Of a stretch of DNA of 64,000 nt, positions 50,301 to 62,300 are shown one piece after another. Under the pieces are notes generated by a model. The model was not told the origin of the DNA, ran no database searches, and saw nothing but the letters and a program-made list of their open reading frames with translations. Position numbers and translations under genes: made by a program. This stretch comes from Angiostrongylus vasorum. Taxonomy: Eukaryota; Nematoda; Chromadorea; Rhabditida; Metastrongylidae. Location: assembly GCA_018806985.1 (NCBI GenBank), contig JADANN010000174.1, forward strand, positions 880,001 through 944,000, written 5' to 3'. Positions within the stretch are counted from its first letter, which is position 1; each line of letters starts with the position of its first letter.

Positions 50301-53300
50301 ACGCGTCCATTCCGCCTTTTCAATCATTTACTCCTCCATTTTTTTCATTTACTTAAAAAATTTTATTTATTTATGTGACACGTCTTCACGTCTACTGTGC
50401 GTATCCCAGCACTTCTCACACTCGATTCGTTTCTCTCATCCGTTGTCCACGACGATTTTCCAACTTTTCACGTGTGGCTTCGGTTGCTGCGTGAAGATTT
50501 TCATTTCATCTTGAATGTCGTAGAATGCTGGTCGAGCAGTTCTCCCTGGAGCCTTGAGATAGCCGGGCAAGGGCATTCCGAATTGGAATGAAGAGAGTGA
50601 TTTTTCCCCAGACAAAGTCCGGTACCAATTTCCCGACCTCGGCAGCATGAGTGGCTTGGTTGGCTCGGAGCAGAATCGAACTAGTACCATACTAGCGATG
50701 ACGGACATCACTATCACTGTGTTATCTACCCATTACTCCTCAATAGGCCCAAAGAATGAATTAGATTGATCAGATGAAGGAGCAATAAACATGTATGGCT
50801 TCTCGATTCAGCAGTTGATGACACTTTTAAAGGAGTGCCTAAACTGCTCAATCTTCAGACTTAATGGCTGCGAAACTGCAGCTCGGCGTAGGTGTAGAAG
50901 AAATCCCAGACCTCCAAATGATAACTCTAACTACAATAAGGTCCCGTTTATCCTGCCTTTCATTTCAAATGAAGTGCAGCTATAAAACGCTGTTTAAGAA
51001 GGGCCAGTCCAGAGAATTCGGTAACGATAATTGAAATGCCACCGAGTAATCTAAGACGCCAAGTTCCTAACCGCCTGTACGACCGTCTATGTGCAACACA
51101 AAATTGTATAATTTGCCCCCAATGGTAGAGACGGTGACTGCATGAGTTCGGGTACACTTTATCTGATCTCTTGTAAAGCGTGCGGGGACGAATACGTTGG
51201 CGAAACGGGTAGACCACTCTGCGTTCGTATAAAAGAACACCTAGTCGGCAAACGTAAACTAAATTCTCCACTAGGCACGCATAGGACGCAGAGACATAAC
51301 GGAGAAGATTTTGAAGTACGAGTAACGATCCTTGCGCAGGAATCGAGAACACAAGTGCGCACAATTCTCGAGGCATTCTGGATCAATTCCAAGAACCCTG
51401 AAAATGAACCGCAGGGAGGAATGCTTCATTATCAGGCGTGATATTGGGCAGTATATAAGCCTGTTATTCTGATGAGATGGGTACATTACGATTCCATGTG
51501 AACTCTGCGCGGTTGGTCTCCACGTGAAATATTTAGGTGGAAGACTCATAGAAAGCGATGAGTGTGCAAAGACTCTGTGTTCAATGAGATTGAAATTTTC
51601 GTTCCACATTTTCTCTGTTTGGTTATGGAGGCGTTTGACCGTGTAGATTGCAGTCAACTTGACCTTTCCAGGCTCTGAGGAAGGCGAAATCCGCCGAAAC
51701 GTCAGCTTGTACGTAAATAAAGAAATGAAGCAGCACCTCGTGTTTGCAAAACAGAAGTAGAAAGGATGAGAATGTTTGTTTAATTAATCGATTTTGTCGA
51801 CATAGCTCCAACTCTGGTGTGTTCCACAAACCTGGTCATTTATACGATTGGTAAGGACATTCTACTGTCACCGTTAACTACTGTATAACTCATACCTGGA
51901 ACTCAAACGTATCCTATTTATCTCCTCAAATGGCATCCTTTTTTAAAAGATAGTCGTTGCGATATATTTTGCCGTACTTGATTGTTAAAAAACAGAAATA
52001 ACCGACAGGGACAAAGAAGATGTTCAGCAGGTCCCGTTATCGATCAACAGGATCTTCATGCACTTTACTGTTATTTGATTTAGGCGGTAATGTGCAACAT
52101 TCAACCAATTCAAATGCATCAGCTGAAAGATCGAAGCAGTATGTATAAGGCAAAGAAGAATCGGGAACTGATGGAATCCCAGGACAACCATGAGAATAAG
52201 GTTGGTGCCAAGATTTTCTGTAGTCAGGAACTTCCTATGGTCGCGAAGAAACCCTTTATTTTTTCTGGCTAAATTGTTATAAAATTAAATTTTCCTTCAT
52301 ATAGTTCCTCGTCGCAATTAAGTCACATAGCGGTACTTTTTGCATTTCTCCTCTAAGGCTGCTTGATAGAGTAATTTCTTTGGCGCTACAGTACTCTGCC
52401 TTAATCATCCAAGTTTGAGCTTTAAGATTTCGGCTTCTACATCGTCCTTGAGCGGTCGATTACTTCTTTCCTACTTTCACTTCTAATTTCGGTTTTAACT
52501 TTTCACCGAATCAACTACTAGGAAGACCGAGCGATCGCCGAAAACGTGCCTCTCTCGTATCCACATCGTGGTGAAGACCTAGTTACGCCCTTGCAAGGTT
52601 AAGTCCGGACTCCAGGAGGATCAAGTTGCACAACCACCAATACGCCATCCTCAGCACTCCGCACACTGGGTGGTCCCGTCTATGACGTCAGGCGGTGAGA
52701 CGACCGGTGAGAGGCCAAAAAATCTCGGGTTACGAAGGACGTCATTGGAACCGGATCTGACGAACACCGCACGACACGTCATGGAGATTGTTTCTTAATA
52801 TGCACGTACAATGCCAGAACACTGTCCACAGAAGCTGATTTTCACGCCCTTCTAGCCGAAGACCTCATTAAATTTCATGTGATTGCACTACAAGAAACAA
52901 AAATCAAGAAGACTGACATACCCCAACTAAACAACGGGACCTTTGTGATTCGTGGAGAAAAGGTCGTGTCACGAAATGTCAGCGGCGTAGGCTTCGTCGT
53001 CCACCCGTTCATTGTCCATCTCGTCGGTCGACTCATACGAGATCCCTTTTTCACTCGTACAGCCGCCCTCCGTGTTCAGCTGATGCGTCATAAGAAGATC
53101 AATCATCAACTGCTACTTAGTTATTGACGTAGCTGATGAGTACGAATTAAATGCGTTCAGCTATCAGCGGGAGAAAGTTATCCGCAATGATAAAGCTTAT
53201 CATAAATTTGTTGTCGGAGACTTCAACGCCAGAATACGAAAGTTCAAGGAGAGCGAATATAGGACTGGAAATTTCGGATTAGGAGAAAGAAATGAGAATG

Positions 53301-56300
53301 AGAACCGTCTCGCAGGACTCCTCTCCGCGGCACATCTCTTCCATGGAAACTCGTTTTTTCAGAAGAAAGAAAGCTGCCGCTGGACATGGGAGCCTCCTAA
53401 CGGCATGACTCATGTGGAGATCGATCACATTCTGACAAACAGAAGATGGTGCCTACTTGACACATCGGTAGTCCCGTCATTCTGTACTGGTTCCGATCAC
53501 GCTTTCTTCACACGAAGGTTCGATTCAGAAGTAAGTTAGAAAAGAGTTCTCTTCATCGTTCACGAAGAAAAAAGTCTGGCTGTATACAAAGAGAACATTC
53601 TGAACGAAGCCCTATCCAAACGTGACTGGCAGATTAAAGAAAATCCGACCAAAGACTACGAGCTACTTGTCGAAGGACTAAAAAGCGGTGCCGAATTTGC
53701 CTCAGTTCCTCTTCTACCGTTGTAGATCAAGCAAGAAGATCGGATCGCATCTCCATCACTACTAAGGAGTTGCTCGAAAAGAGAGGGAAACTGAAGCTTG
53801 ATCCTACTTCAGAACGTTTAACATGGCTAGTAATAAATCCCAGCTGCAGAAGAACTTTTCGAGAAGATCTACAACGGTACAAGCAGAAGAAACTGCTGGA
53901 AGCAGCAAAGAAAAGAAGCAGTCTGAAAAAATGTCGTCGGGACTTGTGTGATTATAATGTTCCACTGTCAGCCCTGATGAACGAAGATTGGTTCGTCAAA
54001 GCTTTCCGCCATGATATGGAATTAATAACGAAAACGTTCTACACCAACCTTTTCCGTTCCACAATCCCCGGCCCGGACCCTAATATCTCCGCTGGAGAAA
54101 AACCACCTGGAATTCTTTCGTCGGAGGTTCGAGTTGCGATAGAAAGCACGAAAAGAGGCACAGCTCCAGGATCCGATGGTATAACCGCAGACTTCCTTAG
54201 TGCTGGAAGCCAAAATTTACACGTACTTTGCGAAAATCATATGATAGCTTATATTCAAAAAGGAAAAAATCCCCGACTAGCGGAGGATATCGCGCACGGT
54301 CATCAAACAAAAAGAACAAACACAGAAGGTAACCTCGTAACTCCGATATGCTTCCTGAGTGCACTCTACAAACACTTGATGAAGATTATCCTCTCGAGCA
54401 TATCAAAGACATTGGATGAGGAGCAACCAGTTGAGCAAACAGGATTTCGGAAAGGATTTTGCTGTATGGACCACATCCAAACCTTGTCCAGGACCATCGA
54501 ATTTTGTCGGGAATACCATCTGCCTCTAGTCCTAACCTCTCTCGACTATGAAAAAGTGTTTGACAGTGTCGAAACGAATGCCATCCTATCAGCGCTCGTC
54601 GACCAAGGAGTGGGCCCATAAGAACTCTGTCCGACTGTTATCGGAACTGCACTACGAAAATACAGCTTTTCCATCGACTTCTTACCATACCCATAGGAAA
54701 AGGAATTTGACAGGGGGACACAATATCGCCAAAGCCTTTCAGTGCCGCATTGCAGTGGATAATGAAGTCACTCGACTGGGATGAGAAAGGCATACGTATT
54801 GATGGAAAATTCCTATCAAACCTTCGTTTTGCCGACGACATTGCCATCTTCTCAAGAAATACTGGCGAAGCAGAGATGCTGATCAACGAGCTCAACGAAG
54901 CGGGGGGAAAACATTTGACTTCGCATAAATCGAAAGAGGACCCAGTTCATGAAAAACCCATGGTGCGAAGGCGAAAAAATTGAAGTGGATGGCTCTCTCA
55001 TTGCAAAGACCACCTCGTACGTATACCTTGGGCGATTAATGAGCATGGAAAACAACATGAAGGAGGAGCTAGATAGAAGAAGGAGAGCAGATTGGGCCGC
55101 ATTCGGGCCTCTCAAGGAAGCCACCGACCAATTGAAGGACCCGAAAATCCGCCTCTCACCTTTTCGATTCAACGGTCTTCCCAGAGCTCTGTTAAGCTGA
55201 ACAGACGTGAGCTGATATTTTAATCACGTCAGGATACTCCGCACTACTGACAGAGCACTTGAGCGATGTTTTCTGAAATGTAACCGGAACTCTCAATATC
55301 TAGCCGGAATGCGAAGCTCTGATATTCGAAATCTGTCACATCCTCGAGATCCAGGAGAATATACATCGGTAGCGAAACAGATGGATTGGTCAAACAATGA
55401 GAAGAAAAGGCGGCAGATGGGACGATAAGAACTGTAGAGTGACTCCACAAGAATGCAAAGGTCCCCTAGGACGGCCACCTACACGTTGGACGGACGTGTT
55501 CGTAAACAAAGTTAATCAGCTGTACCCGCAGCTGCATTTATTTCGCAGATCACAGCATGAGACTCGTACACGTCACCATGCTCGATTAAAAAGCACCACT
55601 ATGGATTACGATTATGAGGGAAACAAACGAATGGCAAATGTGCTGGTTCCCGCACAACTCGTTAAGACGGACCATCGAAGTATCCAAGTGCCCAAGTATA
55701 GTATTCTAAGTAAGGTCAGAGTTGAATGCTAACCCATCACTACTCACCAAGAGATGCATAAAAAGGATTTTTTGAAGTATTCGGTAAAATATTATTAGCA
55801 GACACACATACCATTTTGTGTTATTATAGTTAGAAAAGGGGACGCGCGTGGCGCAATGGTCGGAGGCGCCCTGCAACACACATGGGGATCGATCCTCGCG
55901 CCCATGGTCCACCAAGCCTTCCGTCCCACCGGGTTCGAGAAATTGGTACCAGGCTTATCTGAGAGTATAGCAGCACTGGCTCGATACATTGGTAGGCCAC
56001 CGCGAGTCATTGTAAAAAGGCCAGATATGCGTTCAATCACCTCCAAACGATGCCTGGTGAACTCGAATGCATGGCGCATCCCTCAGGGACTGAACAACGC
56101 CGAGAGCTTTTAGCTTTTTATAGTTAAAAAATTGGATAAAAAAGCAGACATAAACTTTGTTAGGAAAATTGCCACACATATTGAAGTCCGTTCAAATATG
56201 CGCTTTATCTGACATGCATAAGACAATGCTATTATTACTAGTTGTTCTTTTTCTACATCTTATAGAACAATTCTAAGGACCAAATACAATTTAAAAAACT

Positions 56301-59300
56301 TACAAAATCCGTTCGGCAGTTATCATTCGTTGAGGGGATCGTCATGCACTCAAATCCATCAAGAATCACAGAGGAGACTGAAGGCATGTCTGGCCTATGC
56401 AATCATTTGCGGTAGCATACCAATGAGTCAGTGCTGCTAATGCCCAGGACAAGTCTGGTACCTTTTTCCCAACCCCGGAGAGATGGTAGGCTTCGTGATT
56501 ACAAGGGCCAATTGAGCTAACAACCACATTAATGTAGCAGGGCATTTCTAACCACTGTGATATACGCTGCCAAATTCAAATCATATTTTATACTAATCCA
56601 CATTTGAAACCAAAAAATGGACTCACCGTGGTCGCTAATATTCTGTCCCCTTTTCAGTTATTGCTGCATCTTACACAACCGCTTCGCATCGGTGATTGTG
56701 CCGGAGGTCATCGGTTGGAGAACCGAGGAAAAAATAGGGATGTCATGGTAGTACCACGTACGTTCTCAACATTTCACCATCGTGTTGTTTTTTGTCGTTT
56801 TTTTCTTACTTTTCATTGTCTCCTGTGCTTTTCGTGAGTACTAGATGACTTTTCTGTCTATTGAACCCCCTTTTTCAAAAACGACTGGGTTTTCTTTTCG
56901 ACGTCTCTCTTTACTTTCGTCAGGAGTTAAAAACTCGATGACAAAGAAAAACAGGAGGAAAATTGCAATTCATTTGAAATTTAAGTAAAAAGGAGTAATA
57001 GCAAGCAGTAAAAAGCGAAATATTCCTAACGCTACTGCAGTCCTAGCCTTCTACACAGCGAGTGGCCACATTACTGTGAAGGCTTACTGGGAGGGAACAC
57101 TTTACTACCTCATAGGAAAGTTAAGGCACCAATTTGGAATTGATATGGATCGCATAAGTAACGGTGGTCTTAATAGGATGTTTTATTGCTCACAATCGAC
57201 GAACTTTTTTGGGTAACACAACGTAGCAGGACTTGCTTGATTATGCAATTGAAGGTTCCATTCGTTCAACTACGACGTAGGCAATTCTCTTGCAAAACTT
57301 TTTGTTGACAGCTACATTCAAAAAACTGGCAGAGCACCTTGTGTCTGAATAAAAAGTTTCCTAGACGAAAAGACTCAAGTTTAACGAAGTACTACACTTA
57401 GGACCGTGTTGGACAAAAAAGCATATTTTTGCCCCTTTTTAATTCTACATGACCTAAAATCACATGATGTGCAGATCTCAGCACTTCTTTCATTCGATTT
57501 TCACTTGCTTGCATGCTTGTTCCACGAATTTATTTGGCTTTGCTTCTGCGTCCGGCTGATTCTCATGGGTTTTCAATCTTGAATGTCATTTAATGGTGGG
57601 CTAGTTTATCGGTCCTGGAACTTGGCATGTCTGTGTTAGGGATTTCTTTGGTCATGCATGCAAATGCAAGGCGGCTTCCCAGACAAGTCTGGCACCAATT
57701 TTTCTGGCGCCAGAGAAATGAAGGGGGTGAGGAGAGGCTTATTTGGCCTGAGAAGGGTCAAAATGATCTTTGCACGAATCGAAAGGGGGTTACTAACACT
57801 GCATTACCCGCAACACCAATTCAAAGTATGAAATTCATGAAATTAAAGTCACGCTCACAGCATCTTAGTCAGAAAAAAAAATTGTCCCTAGGACTGTTGA
57901 AGGGCTCTGGATCAATTCTTAAGACCCAAAAATCTTAAAGACCGAAAAAAATGCTTCATTAACAAACCTAAATAGATGAATGAACGTCGTTTACCTTCCC
58001 GTGTTAAAATTATATGAGTATCTTCACTCACTGAAGAAATGGACAGCATAGAGAAGGGTGCCGTTGTAGACCGTGCAACCATAAGTGTAAAAAATGGGGA
58101 AAATAAACTTGAGGATGAGAGCTTTGAGTTGTGTTTTGGGGTTATAAAACGACTGATTCACTGAATACGGTCACATATTAATTTACCACTCCATGTCGTG
58201 AAGAGTAAGTAGTTTCCTAAAACATCTACCATGTGGACGAACATCAAGAAAAGGTCATAGGAGAAGTATAAAGTGTTGACTGAATCTTCTAAGCAATACT
58301 GCAAATTGAATGTTGGTCTTTGGATTTGTTACTGATAATCCATTCCAGCTGATCATGCCCGTCCATATCTCCAGACATTACATGGTGAAAGCAAGGATTA
58401 CACCTATATAAACGCTGTTGAGGTGGGTTTTTAAATTATGTGTTACTATTATTTGTTATTAGTAAGCTGATCCTCGTTCAGTCCTTATTGATTTCTAATC
58501 AAGAACATTATCAAAGTTTCATAAGGTTTTTCACAGGTGGACGGATTTACAAGAAAAGCAGAGTTCATAGTAACGGAATGGCCGAAACACAGTACGATCG
58601 ACTCATTTTGGACTCTAATCTATGACCATTCCTGTCACACTGTCGTCAATCTCAGTAACCAGGGAAATCCTAGGGTAATCAGATTTCAATAAACTCATGG
58701 AACCCGGTGCTTTTTCGTTGTTGGACTTTTTGGAAAAACATTTTAGATGAACCTCTTTCTGTGAAAGCTGTATACACGTACTTCAGTTACAAGTCTTTTA
58801 TCGAAAATAATGTTTGAAGAAGTTCTTTGTGTTGGATCCAGTTCTTCGGATTTACCTACTCGCTTTCTGCCAGTTAACGAACTGACTTCCTTTTTCAGCA
58901 CTATCCCACATTTATTCACAATAAGGGCAAAGCAAGTTATGGTCCGTTTATCGTCGAAGTGATTAACTATCACCAATATCAGGCGATGACTTCGCACATG
59001 GTGAAAGTAATGAAAAGGGTTTGTAATTCTGATTTACACTTTTCCTTGTTGTTAGACGTTTGTAGAGGCATTTAATGGTCTGGAATGGAGGAGTTGAAGC
59101 ACTAGATTTCCATGCCGCTTGCAATTTCTATAGTAATTTTTAAAGTATCCATCATTCAATGCAGAAACATTGTTGAATACTGTGACCTTCAATTCCGAAA
59201 ACCCCCAGTCCACCCGTAGAATGGCATGTATCTTTCACATGTTAAGTAGATTTAAGTAGATTCTAAGTTTCAATGTGCTTTATTACTTAGTTTGCGCAAT

Positions 59301-62300
59301 GTTCTTGTAGTGGAGTTGAGCGCTATACTTAGTTCCCTGTTGCGATGCTCTGCTAGGCTAAATGCATAGCAAAGCTCGTCGTTGCTTTTTGCTTAGTGTT
59401 AGTGCTAATTAGAAAGTACTTCTGGCCATGACTCCTAGCGGTAAGGCTGCAGGGCAATGGCCATCAACGGAATCTGTGGAAGATAGCCATTTCTCCCAAC
59501 CTACTTCTTCTACATGAGTGGCGTTCTGCGGACGTCCTTTATGACCGCAGCTCGTATAGAGAAGTACACTACGGAGATCGCACTATCTAGTGATGTCCCA
59601 TCCTATACATTGCATTGTCTTCCTGAAACTTGCAATCCTTGTTCGATACTCTTGCATTAAAGATATTAAATCACTGAGATCGATGATCAGTGGGCAAACC
59701 AAGTCTGAGGGTCGCGCCTCCTTTTCTCTACCCATCCTTGCTTAAAAGTGTCCGTTGTGAGCTTGTCATTGTGTCCGATTTTTGTGTCGTTCAGAAGGGT
59801 GCCGCTGATATTAAGCGACTTTTGAATATTCGACGCGAGAAGGCCGATCTTCAGAAGGAAACCACGAAGCAAATTCAGAAGCTGGTGTGTCCCACAGTCA
59901 TCTACGTGTCGTTTCTGTCTTTTGGTCTGCCAGCGATTCGCTCACGCCTTTTCCACTAATCGCACGAAAGTCATCCCTTTGTGATCACCCATGAAATTAA
60001 ATGCTAATCATTTATCCCAAACACGTAATCAGTCGATCGTGATGGGTGGCCGATTTCACGACGGTCTTTTCAGACGTTCATGATTTCGGACATCATGTCA
60101 AACGCCGCGAACAACCAACAAATCGAAACTGAAGTGCGAATTTGTTGTGTTATACAGGTATGCCTCTATCCTTTCTTAATTAAGAACTCCTCTGCACATT
60201 TTTTTAGCAGTCTGGCTTTTCAACATTCTTTTTAAATCCTCCCATGAAGACTTTATAGTTAAAAGAGTTTTCGTTTGGATTCAAATCATTACCCAGCTTA
60301 CCTAACATCCTCCATCCTTCGCGAGAAAACGGACATTTCCATTGGTTGCGGAGCACAGAACATTTTGAGAGGAGTCATTCATTAATTGTAAAGTTTTCTT
60401 ATCGTTCCAATAACCTGTTGTTAGCGGTTTTAAATTTCGCGCCAAGAATCCGCTTACTATTCACAATAGTATTTTACTGAGTGAAATAAGCTCACACCGC
60501 TCTTTTGGGTCAACTTCAAGAAACCTCTTTGAAAAATGTGGCGTCGTTTTGTAACCAAAAATTTAGTTGACTAAACTTCACGTCATAATGTCATAGTAGT
60601 ATTCGTAAGCTGACTTTCATTTAACCTTGTCATGAATAATCAATGTACTTGTCATTTACACTGGCATCATTGTTTTCCAGCTCAATTGGGTTGATGGCGC
60701 TACATCTTTAGTGTTCACTTATACAACCACACTGATGCTGAGATACGAGCAAAACTCGGAACGTCGATTGGGCTTTGAACCTACGCTTAAATTTTCCTGA
60801 GGTTTTCGTGCTATACACCACACCACCCGAGTACCTTACTTTGCCTTAGTCTCAACCAATAAGCAAGGGCCTCGGTTAATGTGGTGGATCAATTGTGTAA
60901 GTAATTCATACTTCAGTTGGGATTCGAACCAGCGATTACCCTTACCGAGGGCTCCCGTGCTACTGACCACAACAACCGAGACCCTCGCTTTGCCTCTCAC
61001 CAATGTTTTTACTCTATCTGTGCCAACAGCATTCACCCGTCAAAGGGAATGATCTGGAAAGCACAAATCGGCAAGATACCACTGATAGAGTAAAAGCATG
61101 GCCGAGAGAAGGAAAATCAAAGGCCTCAGTTCGTGGATAACAAGTGAGCCCGCGAAAAAGTAATCATGGGTTCGATGTCCAACTAAGCTTCCGAGTTTTG
61201 CTCATATCTCAGCATCGTTGTGGTTATATTTCACACCACACCCTGCCACGAAAAAAAGAATAGGCAGTAGATCAAAAGTTACAACACTCTTCACCAATAT
61301 TTCCGTTCATTTGACTTTCAAGTGAGAAAGAAGAACTAGGGGAGAGAAATAATTCAGGTGAGAATTTGGCCGATCGAGAACAAAGTGCCGTTATCAACGA
61401 CTGGTCTTATGGACGTCATCAAAATGGCTCGCAGTTGGAGACGAAGGGCACCCGATCGTCCGGAGTCTAAGCCGACAATCGTAATGTCTCAATAAGTGCA
61501 TAGACTGGTTTTTACTCACACATGTTTAAGTGCTGTAAACATTGTTCTATTGAGACCAAGGCTAACATGTATTGCGTTGAGAAAGGTCAACGAATACTAT
61601 ACATATGTGCATATAAGTGGATGTAAATACATTAACATAAGAAAATCCAAAAGAATATTAGTCATTCTCGAAGTTCCCAGATTTCTATTTCACCTTGGCT
61701 TCTCGAAAAGCAAAACTTCCTGTTCCTGAAAGGTGCATTGTGGGAGCTTGGAAAATTTTGCCGTCGCGGTAGACCCTTTTCCAGCTTGACACTAAGAAAA
61801 GAAAACTATGGCTCACTTTACCGTATCACTACTAATATCTACTAACAAACAGATGCACACCTAATCGTCTTGCACTACAAATCGAAGGATGAAGAAATAC
61901 TAGTGTTTACAAGAGAAAAAATGTTTCTGACAACACGCTTTCTTTAGCATGTGTAACCTTCTAAACCGCGCTACCTTACACTTGTGCTTTTTCTATTGGA
62001 ATCACTGAAGCGAATAACACTACCGCGGTTTGTTACTTCCTAAAAACAATTTAAAAAACAATTTGATTACAGTAACGGCGTCTCCCGGGTCGGAGTGTAT
62101 ATTGGAGCGAACATTTGCATAGATCAGATGGACATAGACCATGAAGTGGATGTCTTTCATGCCGTGAAAATGATGCGAATTAATCGACCACAGCTCATCG
62201 ACATGAAGGTCTGGTTCAAGTTCTTCACCACTACAGCGTTTACAATACAACATTTGTCGTTGATGCTACACTTCCCAAAAAATCACAATACTCTCGCTAA

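Larger units (their letters stand above)
52201..56657. other. Intron holding a LINE and two SINEs
   Basis: Mostly occupied by the RTE-type LINE (52560-55735), a SINE-1 with target-site duplication (55840-56110) and a degenerate SINE-1 (56333-56580). The first 350 bases show nothing recognisable. Confidence 0.7.

Noticed and set aside
50960..51376. 138-codon minus-strand open frame
   Set aside because: Antisense shadow of the Penelope GIY-YIG region on the plus strand.
51271..51657. 128-codon minus-strand open frame
   Set aside because: Also antisense to the Penelope element; no own homology.
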